Assembly: GCF_026341855.1 (NCBI RefSeq)
Contig: NZ_JAPENW010000001.1
Span: 1,178,001-1,242,000, forward strand
DNA from: Streptomyces sp. NBC_00568
GTDB taxonomy: Bacteria > Actinomycetota > Actinomycetes > Streptomycetales > Streptomycetaceae
Reading direction: 5' to 3'
Length of the DNA: 64,000 bases
Positions 41,017 through 49,585 of this stretch are shown one piece after another. Under the pieces are notes generated by a model. The model had not been told where the DNA came from, ran no database searches, and saw only the letters and a list, made by a program, of their open reading frames with translations. Position 1 is the stretch's first letter. Every line of letters begins with the position of its first letter. Made by a program: the position numbers and the translations under genes.

Positions 41017-41052
41017 GCCCTGCCCGGGACCTCTGACGGTCCCGGGCAGGGC
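41017..41052 (-). terminator. Riboswitch expression-platform terminator
   Basis: GCCCTGCCCGGGACC (41017-41031) pairs perfectly with GGTCCCGGGCAGGGC (41038-41052), a 15-bp stem with a six-base loop, placed between the TPP aptamer and the thiB ribosome site. It is probably the switchable terminator that shuts off thiBPQ when thiamine diphosphate is bound. Confidence 0.85.
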
Positions 41053-41072
41053 GCAACAGCTTGAGTAACGAC

Positions 41073-41160
41073 CGAACTTCCTACCCAGAATGACCTGGGC
41101 AAGGTTCAGAGGGTCTGCGGGCTGTCCCGCACTCTCAGCGCTGTGGCGCTCCCCTGTCGG
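41073..41160 (-). ncRNA. TPP (THI-box) riboswitch
   Basis: Read on the minus strand the element contains, in order, ACAGGGGAGC, the conserved GCTGAGAGTGCGG, GACCCTCTGAACCT and GTCATTCTGGGTAGGAAG, the hallmarks of the thiamine diphosphate aptamer. It ends about 90 bases before the thiB start, with a terminator hairpin in between. Confidence 0.95.
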
Positions 41161-41205
41161 AATATGAAGATGTCGGAATACGAAGAGATACTGACTCGGC
41201 TCAGA

Positions 41206-42312
41206 CTACCGCTCGGTCGCGGCGAGCTGACCACACGCTCCGTCGATCTCCTGGCCACGGGTGTCCCGGACGGTCACCGTCACACCATGGGCGGCGATCG
41301 CCTCGACGAACGCCTTCTCGTCCTCGGGCCGCGAGGCGGTCCACTTCGAACCCGGGGTCGGGTTCAGCGGGATGAGGTTGACATGCACGGGCCTGCCCTT
41401 GAGCATCCGCCCGAGCCGGTCACCACGCCATGCCTGATCGTTGATGTCCCGGATCAGCGCGTACTCGATGGACAGGCGCCGCCCGGACCTGTCCGCGTAC
41501 TCCCATCCGGCGTCCAGCACCTCACGCACCTTCCACCGTGTGTTCACGGGGACGAGGGTGTCGCGCAGCTCGTCGTCCGGGGCGTGCAGCGAGATCGCGA
41601 GCCGGCACTTGAAGCCCTCGTCGGAGAACCGGTTGATGGCGGGGACCAGCCCGACCGTCGACACGGTGATACCGCGCTGCGAGAGCCCGACCCCGTCCGG
41701 CTCGGGGTCGGTGAGGGCCCGGATCGCTCCGACCACGCGCTTGTAGTTGGCGAGCGGCTCACCCATGCCCATGAAGACGATGTTGCTCAGCCGCGCGGGA
41801 CCCCCGGGGATCTCGCCGTCGCGCAGCGCCCGCATACCGTCGACGATCTGGTGCACGATCTCGCCGGTCGACAGGTTCCGGTCGAGGCCGGCCTGCCCGG
41901 TGGCGCAGAACGGGCAGTTCATTCCGCAGCCCGCCTGCGAGCTGATGCACATGGTCACCCGGTCCGGGTAGCGCATCAGCACGGACTCGACGAGCGTGCC
42001 GTCGAAGAGCCGCCACAGGGTCTTGCGCGTGGTGTCCTGGTCGGTCGACAGATGCCGTACGACCGTCATCAGCTCGGGAAGCAGCGCCTCCTGGAGCTTG
42101 CCGCGCGAGGCGGCCGGGATGTCCGTCCACTCGGCGGGGTCGTGCGCGTACCGGGCGAAGTAGTGCTGCGAGAGCTGCTTGGCGCGAAACGGCTTCTCCC
42201 CGATCGCGGCAACCGCCTCTTTGCGCTCGGCAGGCGTGAGATCGGCAAGGTGCCGCGGCGGCTTCTTGGCTCCGCGCGGCGCTACAAAGGTGAGTTCTCC
42301 GGGTGCAGGCAT
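41206..42312 (-). CDS. rlmN: 23S rRNA (adenine2503-C2)-methyltransferase / tRNA A37 methyltransferase
   Basis: 368 residues. Radical-SAM cluster motif [11 protein letters not shown] (three Cys binding the iron-sulfur cluster) is preceded by [14 protein letters not shown] and followed by [14 protein letters not shown] and [12 protein letters not shown]. Near the end lies [23 protein letters not shown], with the catalytic C-terminal Cys of the family. It methylates A2503 of 23S rRNA and A37 of some tRNAs. It is a single gene with its stop 45 bases before the riboswitch of the thiamine operon, on the same strand. Confidence 0.95.
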   Translation of the reverse strand: MPAPGELTFVAPRGAKKPPRHLADLTPAERKEAVAAIGEKPFRAKQLSQHYFARYAHDPAEWTDIPAASRGKLQEALLPELMTVVRHLSTDQDTTRKTLWRLFDGTLVESVLMRYPDRVTMCISSQAGCGMNCPFCATGQAGLDRNLSTGEIVHQIVDGMRALRDGEIPGGPARLSNIVFMGMGEPLANYKRVVGAIRALTDPEPDGVGLSQRGITVSTVGLVPAINRFSDEGFKCRLAISLHAPDDELRDTLVPVNTRWKVREVLDAGWEYADRSGRRLSIEYALIRDINDQAWRGDRLGRMLKGRPVHVNLIPLNPTPGSKWTASRPEDEKAFVEAIAAHGVTVTVRDTRGQEIDGACGQLAATER

Positions 42313-42520
42313 AACCCTTCCAGTGTCGCAGATCGACTCGGGTGGCCCAGGCCGGAGCGGGGTACGGGCCGGTCACCCGCGGGCGCCCGCTGTCATCGGC
42401 GGTCCCCTCGGACGGCCCCGGGGCGGCCCAGAGGACGAGGGCCTCGCTCTCCTTGCCCGCCGCGCCATCGTGCCGCCGTGACGGGCGCAGCGGAGCGCCC
42501 CTTCTCCGGGCGGCGGCTCA

Positions 42521-42979
42521 TCACCGCAGCTCAGGCAGAGGGCGGTCGTCGATGACGTTCTTCATGACAAGGGTGGAGGTCAGTCGCTGGACGCCGGGCA
42601 GCCTGGCCAGCTGCTGGTCGTAGAGCTGCTGGTAGGCGGCCAGGTCGGTGGTCGCGATGCGCAGGAGATAGTCGGGTTCGCCGAAGAGTCGCTGGGCCTG
42701 GATGACGTGCGGGATGGCGGTCACGGCTTCCTCGAAGGCGGTGACGGTGTCGGGGTCCTCCCAGCGCAGGGTGGCGAAGACGAGGGTCTCGAAGTCCAGG
42801 CCGACGGCGGCCGGATCGACGACGGCGCGGTAGCCGCGGATGGCTCCCCCGCGTTCGAGGTCGCGCAGCCGGCGGTGGCAGGGCGAGACGCTCAGCCGCA
42901 CGCGGGCGGCGAGCTCGGTGACGGTCAGGCGTCCGTCCTGCTGGAGCTCGGTAAGAATCTTCCGGTCAAGGGCGTCCAT
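42521..42979 (-). CDS. Lrp/AsnC family transcriptional regulator
   Basis: 152 residues from the ATG at 42979 (MDALDRKILTELQQDGRLTV). The helix-turn-helix is ELAARVRLSVSPCHRRLRDLERGGAIRGY, with the effector-binding RAM domain after it (EPDYLLRIATTDLAAYQQLYDQQL). It is divergent from a LysE-type amino-acid exporter, the classic Lrp-exporter pair, so it probably activates export when an amino acid accumulates. A perfect GCAATTGC palindrome lies between the genes. Confidence 0.93.
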   Translation of the reverse strand: MDALDRKILTELQQDGRLTVTELAARVRLSVSPCHRRLRDLERGGAIRGYRAVVDPAAVGLDFETLVFATLRWEDPDTVTAFEEAVTAIPHVIQAQRLFGEPDYLLRIATTDLAAYQQLYDQQLARLPGVQRLTSTLVMKNVIDDRPLPELR

Positions 42980-43037
42980 GGAGAAGATTCTCCCCCTCAA
43001 GTCGAGATCATGAGGTAAAGACAGAAACACCTTCTGC

Positions 43038-43045
43038 GCAATTGC
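43038..43045. promoter_or_regulatory. Palindrome in the Lrp/LysE intergenic region
   Basis: GCAATTGC is a perfect eight-base palindrome in an AT-rich part of the 110-base divergent gap. It is a plausible core of an Lrp operator. Confidence 0.42.
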
Positions 43046-43089
43046 ACCTAATCTTCCCTCTCGGAGCAAGGATGGAGAGGGATCGATCA

Positions 43090-43707
43090 ATGGACACGAC
43101 GACGGTGGCGGCGTTTCTGGCAGTGGATCTGCTGCTGGTGTTCACCCCGGGTGCGGACTGGGCCTACGCGATCTCGGCAGGGCTGCGGGAGCGATCGGTC
43201 GTCCCGGCGGTCGCGGGGCTGATAGCCGGATACGCGGGATACACCCTGCTCGCCGTGGCGGGCCTAGTGGTGATCGTGGCGAGCTCGCCGACCGTACTCA
43301 CGGCGCTGACCGTCACCGGAGCCGCCTACCTGATGTGGCTGGGCTCGGGCGTACTGCGACGGCCCAGCGCGTTGACTGCGTCCACACGGACCATGGACCC
43401 CTCGCGCCGGCAGATCGCACTCAGGGGCGCCGGGATCAGCGGCCTGAACCCGAAGGCGCTCCTGCTGTACTTCTCGCTGTTCCCGCAGTTCATCGACTCC
43501 GCCGCGAGCTGGCCCGTTGCCGCGCAGACCGGACTGCTCGGCACGCTCCACATGACCGCCTGCGCCCTGGTCTACCTCGCCGTCGGCGTCCTCGCCCGCA
43601 CCGTACTGAAGACGCGGCCGTCGGCCGCCCGGGCGGTGACCCGCGTCTCCGGTGCCATGATGATCGCCATCGGCGGGTTCCTGCTGGTGGAGCGTCTGGT
43701 CGGCTGA
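43090..43707 (+). CDS. LysE/RhtB family amino-acid exporter
   Basis: 205 residues, ATG at 43090 with GGAGAGG before it. Five to six hydrophobic helices are seen; the first loop reads FTPGADWAYAISAGLRE, matching the family PGPxxxxxxxxG region, and the middle has GAGISGLNPKALLLYFSLFPQFI, the NPK motif. Members export basic, aromatic or small amino acids. The divergent Lrp-type gene is its likely regulator. The following thioesterase gene starts 51 bases downstream and may be co-transcribed. Confidence 0.92.
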   Translation: MDTTTVAAFLAVDLLLVFTPGADWAYAISAGLRERSVVPAVAGLIAGYAGYTLLAVAGLVVIVASSPTVLTALTVTGAAYLMWLGSGVLRRPSALTASTRTMDPSRRQIALRGAGISGLNPKALLLYFSLFPQFIDSAASWPVAAQTGLLGTLHMTACALVYLAVGVLARTVLKTRPSAARAVTRVSGAMMIAIGGFLLVERLVG

Positions 43708-43758
43708 CGGACCCGCCCCACCCCTGACGACGCCGCGATGTCCGTCGAAGGAGAGCAC

Positions 43759-44217
43759 ATGGAACGCCGGACGGAGCAGGACCAGGCGAGCCCCGAGGTG
43801 CGGAAGCGCGTCCAGGACAGCTTCGACCGCCAGGGGCTGATGACCCACCTCGGCGCACGGCTGAGCCACATCGCTCCGGGTCGCGTCCAGATCACGCTTC
43901 CCGCGCGCCCCGAACTGACCCAGCAGCACGGCTACTTCCACGCCGGGGCGACCAGCGCCATCGCGGACAGCGCCGGCGGCTACGCGGCCTACACGTTGTT
44001 CCCCGAGAACGCCGAGGTCCTCACCGTCGAGTACAAGATCAACCTTCTCGCACCCGCCACCGGTGACCACATCGAGGCAGTCGGGACCGTACTGAAATCC
44101 GGCCGGACCCTGACCGTGTGCCAGTTGGAGGTCTTCGGCATCCAGAGCGACGGCACACTCAAGCTCGTCGCCAACGGACAGCAGACGCTCATCCGCGTGA
44201 ACCGGCCGGAGGTATGA
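43759..44217 (+). CDS. PaaI-type hotdog thioesterase
   Basis: 152 residues from the ATG at 43759, which follows GAAGGAGA; an ATG at 43738 is in frame but lacks a ribosome site. The hotdog-fold core is QQHGYFHAGATSAIADSAGGYAAYTLFP, where HGG/HAG and the catalytic Asp lie on the central helix, followed by VEYKINLLAPATGDHIEA. Family members hydrolyse acyl-CoA thioesters. It may be co-transcribed with the amino-acid exporter, but no catabolic pathway is visible around it. Confidence 0.88.
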   Translation: MERRTEQDQASPEVRKRVQDSFDRQGLMTHLGARLSHIAPGRVQITLPARPELTQQHGYFHAGATSAIADSAGGYAAYTLFPENAEVLTVEYKINLLAPATGDHIEAVGTVLKSGRTLTVCQLEVFGIQSDGTLKLVANGQQTLIRVNRPEV

Positions 44218-44541
44218 GGTCTCAGCCGGCGGCGCCGGGGCTGCCGTCCTGGGCGGCCCAGCGGCATCGACCACTTTTCCCGCCCCTGCGGGCGACGGCA
44301 TTCCGGCCTCACATGGACGGCCGTGGACGGCCGTGGACGGCCGGCCCCAGCCCGGAAGATCACGTACGCGGGTGGGACCCGAGCCGCAGGAAGCGGACCT
44401 GTACGTACCGGAAGCCTCCCCCGGTGTTCGCCGAGGTCTCCGACGCCGATGCGGCGCGTGGCGTGTTGATAGCCTCAGCGCGCCCTGACCAGCGCAGTCG
44501 CCCTGGGGCGGGTCGTACGGCTGGTTCTTCGAAGGGGTGAC
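44218..44541. other. Intergenic region with a 10-bp triple repeat, no gene seen
   Basis: TGGACGGCCG is repeated three times head to tail at 44314-44343. The rest of these 324 bases shows no coding frame with a ribosome site. The lipoprotein promoter should lie near the right end. Confidence 0.5.
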
Positions 44542-45003
44542 GTGGTCAAGCGGATACACAAGGCCGCCGGGGTGGTCCTGGCGGCAGGCGTCGCCTTGTC
44601 CGGATGCGGCGGTACGGAGTCCGAGGGAGCGAAGTCCTCCTCGAGGCCTACGCCGACGGCGACGGCGGGCTCCGACAGCGCGGCCGACCGGCCCGGCAGG
44701 GAGGACACCGGCGACAACGCCGATGTCCCACTCCCCGGCATCTGGATCTCTCTCACCTACGGGTTCGCCGAAGACAGAGTCAGGCTCAGCATCGACGATG
44801 GCTGGCGGGCCGAAGTGACCGGCAAGCACCACTGCCGGGGCAAGGTGTCCAAAGAGGACGGACTGTATGTCGTCAGACTCAAGTGCGCTGACGGCAACAC
44901 CGACCGGACGGTGGGGCGGGTGTACGGGCTGACGGCGGACGCCATGACCGTCGACTGGGAAGGGTTCGGGGCGGACAGCTTCCACGAAGCCGGCAGAGCC
45001 TGA
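44542..45003 (+). CDS. Small lipoprotein of unknown function
   Basis: 153 residues, GTG start with AAGGGG upstream. The signal ends in a lipobox (VVLAAGVALSGC), then a Ser/Thr/Pro linker of about 40 residues and a compact beta-rich domain: GIWISLTYGFAEDRVRLSIDDGW, then HHCRGKVSKEDGLYVVRLKCADG with two Cys that may form a disulfide. No family recognised. It is probably anchored to the outer membrane face of the cytoplasmic membrane and stands alone. Confidence 0.72.
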   Translation: MVKRIHKAAGVVLAAGVALSGCGGTESEGAKSSSRPTPTATAGSDSAADRPGREDTGDNADVPLPGIWISLTYGFAEDRVRLSIDDGWRAEVTGKHHCRGKVSKEDGLYVVRLKCADGNTDRTVGRVYGLTADAMTVDWEGFGADSFHEAGRA

Positions 45004-45360
45004 ACGGGGAGGCGGAGCCGACGGGCGCCGCCCGCGACCTGGCGCGGACCGTCGCGGTGCGTCCCGCGCGCGGCCGTACGTCCTGGTTCTCCGGGACCGC
45101 GAGCGCGACGACCGCGACTGCGCACGGCGCCCCGCGCTGGACCGTCGCCACGCGAGGGGCAGTCCGCCGGACGACCTCCGGACGGCGGGCAGCCCGGCGC
45201 GCCGTACAGCCGCCGACGCGGGATCAAGCAGCGTCGGCCGCCGCCCCGAGCCCCCGCGAGAGGGACGCCCGGAGCGCGTGCGGCCGCGGCCACCGTCGAC
45301 GGCCCGGACGGGTCCCCCCGGCGGTCCCGAGCAGCCCCGGACGGCCCGAGCGGTCGCGGG
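45004..45360. other. Intergenic region, no gene seen
   Basis: The 357 bases between the lipoprotein and the convergent AhpD-like gene are extremely GC-rich. Frames on both strands stay open by composition only, rich in Arg, Gly and Pro, with no ribosome site or recognisable motif. Confidence 0.5.
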
Positions 45361-45834
45361 TTACGCGAACTGGCCGGGCTGGTAGCCGCCGGCGGGCTGC
45401 TGGACGATGACGTTCCCGCGGTTGAACGCGTTGATGATGGCGATGCAGCACACCAGCGCGGCGAGCTGCTCCTCGTCGTAGTACTTGGCGGCGTTCGCCC
45501 AGCACTCGTCCGTGACCCCGCCGGCCGCGTCGGCGATACGGGTGCCCTGCTCCGTCAGCTCCAGGGCGGCGCGCTCGGCGTCGGTGAACACCGTGGCCTC
45601 CCGCCAGGCCGCGACCAGGTTGAGACGCACCGAGGTCTCACCCGCGGCGGTGGCGTCCTTGGTGTGCATGTCGGTGCAGAACCCGCAGCCATTGATCTGG
45701 CTGGCGCGCAGCTTCACCAGTTCCTGCGTCGCGGCCGGCAGACCCGAGTCGTCGAGCGCCTTGCCCGCAGCGACGATGTGCCTGGTGAACTTGGCCGCGA
45801 CCGGGCTGGCGAAGAGGTTCAACCGAGCTTCCAT
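45361..45834 (-). CDS. Carboxymuconolactone decarboxylase / AhpD family protein
   Basis: 157 residues beginning MEARLNLFASPVAAKF. The family block ELVKLRASQINGCGFCTDMHTKDA contains the CxxC redox pair and adjacent His of AhpD-like alkylhydroperoxidases; the second half continues FNRGNVIVQQPAGGYQPGQFA. Such proteins reduce peroxides or act on small carbonyl compounds, generally in the cytoplasm. No AhpC or other antioxidant gene is next to it. The upstream region has repeated GTGAC motifs that may be regulatory. Confidence 0.92.
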   Translation of the reverse strand: MEARLNLFASPVAAKFTRHIVAAGKALDDSGLPAATQELVKLRASQINGCGFCTDMHTKDATAAGETSVRLNLVAAWREATVFTDAERAALELTEQGTRIADAAGGVTDECWANAAKYYDEEQLAALVCCIAIINAFNRGNVIVQQPAGGYQPGQFA

Positions 45835-46178
45835 GATGCTCTCCTGTGTCGTCGTTCGTGGTTACACCTCTTCGACGGAACGACTCCCCACGATGTGACA
45901 CGACTGAATGTGACCTGCGTCTCCCTCCCTCGCCGCGGCGAGGGAGCTCCACTCCACGCGTTCCAGGTCCGCCGCCGTCGACGTCAGGCTCACGCTGGGG
46001 CCACTGCCACGGCTACGACCTCGCCCCGGTTCCGGCCCTCACTCCGACCTGCACCGAACTGGACCCCGGCTCCGACCCCGGCTCCGACCTCGACAACGCC
46101 CCCACTGGCACCCCGGCAGGGACAGCGACACGGGCAGGGTGCTGCCGCGAGGTCACGCCAAGCCCTAGAATCGAATAC
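45835..46178. other. Divergent intergenic region with a 22-bp palindrome
   Basis: No gene is seen. Bases 45925-45946 form a perfect 22-bp palindrome built around CGCCGCGGCG with CTCCCT/AGGGAG arms. GATGTGACA and AATGTGACC near 45888-45916 are direct repeats before the AhpD-like gene. At the right end TAGAAT (46166-46171) is a good minus-10 element for the next gene. Confidence 0.45.
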
Positions 46179-46523
46179 GTGTACGAATCAGTGTCCCGCC
46201 TGGAGCACCTGCGCAGCGTCCGCGCATGGCTGCTCTGGCAACTGCGCCGCACCGACGACACCATCGCCGAACTGGAGCGGCAGGAAGTCATGGCCACCCG
46301 CGCCGCCCGCACCTTGCCCCCACCGCCGCGCGGATGGAAGCTCGCGATGCGGCGTGCGGGCGACGGCAAGGCCACCCCCGACGCCGTCCACACGGGCGAC
46401 TGCGGCATGGCGGGAAAGAACACGAAACCACTGGCACGCGAGCAGGCCCTCAGGGCGCTCACCGAAGACGGCGTCACGGCATGCCCGTACTGCCGCCCCG
46501 ACACGGATCTGGGTGTCCTGTGA
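46179..46523 (+). CDS. DUF6233 family protein, probably leaderless
   Basis: 114 residues from the GTG at 46179. The sequence has the features of the Streptomyces DUF6233 family: LRSVRAWLLWQLRRTDDTIAELERQE at the N-terminus, then PPPPRGWKLAMRR, VHTGDCGMAG and a terminal AREQALRALTEDGVTACPYCRPDT. The spaced His-Cys and CPYC pairs could bind metal. A TAGAAT minus-10 element ends only seven bases before the GTG and no ribosome site exists, so translation is probably leaderless. Function unknown. Its stop overlaps the next start (GTGA). Confidence 0.8.
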   Translation: MYESVSRLEHLRSVRAWLLWQLRRTDDTIAELERQEVMATRAARTLPPPPRGWKLAMRRAGDGKATPDAVHTGDCGMAGKNTKPLAREQALRALTEDGVTACPYCRPDTDLGVL

Positions 46524-46798
46524 ACCACGAAAACGCACAGCCCGAGGACGGGTGCGGCGCACCCATCGTCGTCCAGCGCGCGACGGGAACCGGCGGCCGC
46601 CGGGTGACGATCCGCGCCCGGAACGCCGGCATCGCCCACAGCGACGCCGATCTGGTCGAGTTCCTGCGCCGCGCGGGACTCCCGGACGCGGGGGACCTCC
46701 TGGACGATCCGCGCTGGGTGGAATGGCAGGACGGCCGGCCGCACGAATACGACACCACCCCTCCCGGTCACATGGATCACGGTGCGGTGATCAGATGA
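46520..46798 (+). CDS. Small protein coupled to DUF6233 gene
   Basis: 92 residues. The GTG at 46520 overlaps the preceding stop as GTGA, so translation is coupled. The sequence (VNHENAQPEDGCGAPIVVQR, then GRRVTIRARNAGIAHSDADLVEFLRRAGL, then DDPRWVEWQDGRPHEY) has coding character and no recognised domain. The middle looks like a small alpha/beta domain. It probably works with the DUF6233 protein; neither has a known role. Its stop lies within a 15-bp inverted repeat structure. Confidence 0.65.
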   Translation: MNHENAQPEDGCGAPIVVQRATGTGGRRVTIRARNAGIAHSDADLVEFLRRAGLPDAGDLLDDPRWVEWQDGRPHEYDTTPPGHMDHGAVIR

Positions 46799-46818
46799 CC
46801 CGAAGGGGTGGTGTCGTA
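46748..46818. repeat. 15-bp inverted repeat around the small gene's stop
   Basis: TACGACACCACCCCT at 46748-46762 is repeated inverted as AGGGGTGGTGTCGTA at 46804-46818, a perfect 15-bp match with a 41-base spacer. It could be a terminator-like stem for both converging genes or a mobile-element scar. Confidence 0.75.
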
Positions 46819-46906
46819 GCTGCGCACGGAGCAGCTGTGCGCGGAATAGCTGCGTGCGGAATAGCGGCGTGCGAGGTGGCTGTGCGCGAAGTGGCTGGGT
46901 GCGGGA
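46817..46906. repeat. Six 15-bp tandem repeats downstream of cdsA
   Basis: Units begin at 46817, 46832, 46847, 46862, 46877 and 46892 and vary around TAGCTGCGTGCGGAA. The period is exactly 15 bases across all six copies, ending 10 bases before the cdsA stop. Confidence 0.88.
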
Positions 46907-46915
46907 AGGCGCCGA

Positions 46916-48055
46916 TCAGCCGGAACCGACGAAGAGCACGAGCAGCAGCCAGACCACCGGAGCCGTCGGGAGCAAGGAGTCCAGACGGTCCATGATGCCG
47001 CCGTGGCCCGGCAGCAGGGTGCCCATGTCCTTGATGCCGAGGTCCCGCTTGATCATGGACTCGCCGAGGTCACCCAGCGTGGCGCTGGCCGCGACCGCGA
47101 GGCCGAGGATCAGACCCTGCCACCAGGTGCCGTCGTCGATCAGGTACTGCATGCACAGCGCACCCGCCGCCATCGCGAAGGTGACCGCTCCGAACAGACC
47201 CTCACGGGTCTTTCCGGGGCTGATCCGCGGTGCCAGCTTGTGCTTGCCGAAGCGCCAGCCGACGGCGTACGCGCCGGTGTCGCTGACGACCGTCAGGAGC
47301 AGGAAGGTCAGCACGCGGCGCGGGCCGTCGTCGGCCGTGAGCATCATGGCCACGAAGGTCGCCAGGAACGGCACGTAGAAGGCCGCGAAGACCCCCGCCG
47401 TGACGTCCTTGAGGTAGCCCTCGGGCGGTTCCGTCATCCGCCAGACCAGAACGGCCAGTGCGGTGAGCGCCATGGCGACCCACGCGCCCTCGGCACCGCG
47501 CACATATCCGGCGACGACCATGGCGGCCCCGCCGACTGCCAGCGGCACGAGAGGCGCCTTGATGCCCTTGCGCTCCTCCAGCCGTGAGGTGAGCTCCCAG
47601 AGTCCCACCACCACGGCGACCGCTATCACCCCGACGAAGACGGCCTTGACGACGAACAACGACGCGACGATCACCGCACCGAGACCGACGCCCACTCCTA
47701 TGGCCGCGCCCAAGTCGCGTCCCGCACTCTTCTTCTGAGGTGCGGGGGCGGGCTGGGGGGCGGCGCTGGGCATGGGCTCCTGCGAAATCTGCGGGTTGTG
47801 TGACGGATCCCCGTAGGGCGCCGTCGTGGGTGTCTCGTCGCGGACCGAAGGGCCGCTCAGCCGAGCGGCCCCCCTGTCGTCATCCTGGTCTCCGCCATGT
47901 GCGGGTACGTCGGGCACGGTGGGCATGGGCCGAGTGTGCTGCGCGTCATGCGCATCGTACGTGGGACCCGCCGGGGTTGCCCCCTGGACAGGTCCCTGCT
48001 CGGACGGCCCCCAGTACCCGGCTTGTGGCGGCGCCCCCCAGGAAGAGTCGTTCAT
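46916..48055 (-). CDS. cdsA: Phosphatidate cytidylyltransferase
   Basis: 379 residues. A Pro-rich, polar N-terminus of about 110 residues ([20 protein letters not shown]) precedes about eight membrane helices. The family signature near the C-terminus is KRDLGIKDMGTLLPGHGGIMDRLDSLL, with the GHGGxxDRxDS metal-binding motif. It makes CDP-diacylglycerol for phospholipid synthesis in the membrane. The ATG at 48055 overlaps the frr stop (TGATG), so it is coupled to frr in the conserved rpsB-tsf-pyrH-frr-cdsA order. Confidence 0.95.
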   Translation of the reverse strand: MNDSSWGAPPQAGYWGPSEQGPVQGATPAGPTYDAHDAQHTRPMPTVPDVPAHGGDQDDDRGAARLSGPSVRDETPTTAPYGDPSHNPQISQEPMPSAAPQPAPAPQKKSAGRDLGAAIGVGVGLGAVIVASLFVVKAVFVGVIAVAVVVGLWELTSRLEERKGIKAPLVPLAVGGAAMVVAGYVRGAEGAWVAMALTALAVLVWRMTEPPEGYLKDVTAGVFAAFYVPFLATFVAMMLTADDGPRRVLTFLLLTVVSDTGAYAVGWRFGKHKLAPRISPGKTREGLFGAVTFAMAAGALCMQYLIDDGTWWQGLILGLAVAASATLGDLGESMIKRDLGIKDMGTLLPGHGGIMDRLDSLLPTAPVVWLLLVLFVGSG

Positions 48056-48612
48056 CAGACCTCGAGCAGCTCCGCTTCCTTGTGCTTCAGGAGCTCGTCC
48101 ACCTGGGCGACGTACTTCGCCGTGGTGTCGTCGAGCTCCTTCTCCGCGCGGCGGACCTCGTCCTCGCCGGACTCCTTGTCCTTGACGAGCTTGTCGAGAG
48201 CGTCCTTCGCCTTGCGGCGCACGGCGCGGATCGAGACCTTGGCGTCCTCGCCCTTGGTCCGCGCGACCTTGATGTACTCCTTGCGACGCTCTTCCGTCAG
48301 CTCGGGGAACGTCACCCGGATGATGTTGCCGTCGTTGCTGGGGTTGACGCCCAGGTCGGAGTCACGGATCGCCTGCTCGATGTTGCGCAGCGCGCTCTTG
48401 TCGAACGGCGTCACCACGGCCATGCGCGGCTCCGGCACCGAGAACGAGGCCAGCTGGTTGATCGGCGTCAGCGCGCCGTAGTAGTCGGCCACGATCTTGT
48501 TGAACATCGCCGGGTGCGCACGGCCGGTGCGGATCGCGGCGAAGTCCTCCTTGGCGACCACGACGGCCTTCTCCATCTTCTCCTCGGCCTCGAGGAGGGT
48601 CTCTTCGATCAC
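48055..48612 (-). CDS. frr: Ribosome recycling factor
   Basis: 185 residues from the GTG at 48612, favoured over the GTG at 48615 because AGGAG is six bases upstream and 185 residues is the usual length. The sequence is highly conserved: [43 protein letters not shown], and [32 protein letters not shown]. With EF-G it splits the 70S ribosome after termination. The region between it and pyrH is rich in hairpins. Confidence 0.96.
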   Translation of the reverse strand: MIEETLLEAEEKMEKAVVVAKEDFAAIRTGRAHPAMFNKIVADYYGALTPINQLASFSVPEPRMAVVTPFDKSALRNIEQAIRDSDLGVNPSNDGNIIRVTFPELTEERRKEYIKVARTKGEDAKVSIRAVRRKAKDALDKLVKDKESGEDEVRRAEKELDDTTAKYVAQVDELLKHKEAELLEV

Positions 48613-48615
48613 CAC

Positions 48616-48784
48616 TTGCTCCTGCGTGTCTTGAGTAGGCCCGGCAGCTGTTTCCTCGTCGGGGTCGGCAGCCGGCTGCGTCGCGTCTTATTACTGCACG
48701 GTTCCGGACCGGCAGGACATTGTCCATCCCCCGGCCAGGGTCCGTCCTGGACCGGGACTGGTGCCCGGTCCGGAGCGTTCCCCG
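48616..48784. other. Hairpin-rich spacer between pyrH and frr
   Basis: TCCGGACCGG (48703-48712) and CCGGTCCGGA (48765-48774) form a perfect 10-bp inverted repeat, with a smaller stem CCAGG/CCTGG between them. It may attenuate transcription into frr. Confidence 0.5.
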
Positions 48785-49555
48785 TCAGGCGCGGCCGCTC
48801 TGGTCGCCCACGAGTGTGCCGATCTTCTCACCCTTGACCGCCCGCGCGATATTGCCCTCCGCCAGGAGCTCGAAGACCAGGATCGGCAGCTTGTTGTCCC
48901 GGCACAGCGTGATGGCGGTCATGTCGGCGACCTTGAGGTCCCGGGTGATGACCTCGCCGTAGCTGAGCGAATCGAACTTGACGGCCTCGGGGTTGGTCTT
49001 CGGGTCGGAGTCGTAGACACCGTCCACGCCGTTCTTGCCCATGAGGAGCGCCTCGGCGTCGATCTCCAGGGCGCGCTGGGCGGCCGTGGTGTCGGTGGAG
49101 AAGTACGGCATGCCCATGCCGGCGCCGAAGATGACCACACGGCCCTTCTCCAGGTGCCGCACGCCGCGCAGCGGGATGTACGGCTCCGCGACCTGGCCCA
49201 TGGTGATGGCGGTCTGGACGCGGCTGTCGATGCCCTCCTTCTCCAGGAAGTCCTGGAGAGCGAGGCAGTTCATGACCGTGCCGAGCATGCCCATGTAGTC
49301 GGAGCGCGCCCGGTCCATGCCGCGCTGCTGGAGTTCGGCCCCGCGGAAGAAGTTGCCGCCGCCGATGACGACGGCGATCTGGGCACCGCCGCGCACGACG
49401 GCCGCGATCTCGCGGGCGATCTTGTGCACCACGTCGGGATCGACGCCCAGTCCGCCGCCACCGGCGAACGCCTCGCCGGAAAGCTTCAGCAGAAAGCGTC
49501 CCGCGCCTTTGCCGTCGTCGGTCTTATCGCCCTTGCCGGCCTGGGTGGTGGTCAT
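48785..49555 (-). CDS. pyrH: UMP kinase
   Basis: 256 residues from the ATG at 49555 ([14 protein letters not shown]), GGAG nearby. Amino-acid kinase fold: [79 protein letters not shown] and [16 protein letters not shown], all diagnostic of bacterial UMP kinase. It phosphorylates UMP to UDP using ATP. It lies between tsf and frr; a long hairpin separates it from tsf. Confidence 0.96.
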   Translation of the reverse strand: MTTTQAGKGDKTDDGKGAGRFLLKLSGEAFAGGGGLGVDPDVVHKIAREIAAVVRGGAQIAVVIGGGNFFRGAELQQRGMDRARSDYMGMLGTVMNCLALQDFLEKEGIDSRVQTAITMGQVAEPYIPLRGVRHLEKGRVVIFGAGMGMPYFSTDTTAAQRALEIDAEALLMGKNGVDGVYDSDPKTNPEAVKFDSLSYGEVITRDLKVADMTAITLCRDNKLPILVFELLAEGNIARAVKGEKIGTLVGDQSGRA

Positions 49556-49585
49556 GGAGATCTCCTCATGGTGCACATACGAAGA

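Noticed and set aside
45004..45360. Coding gene between the lipoprotein and AhpD-like genes
   Set aside because: Frames on both strands are open but compositionally skewed, with no ribosome site or motif.
45925..45946. 22-bp palindrome as a CRISPR or attachment-site element
   Set aside because: It occurs once, without spacers, a second copy, an integrase or a tRNA gene nearby.
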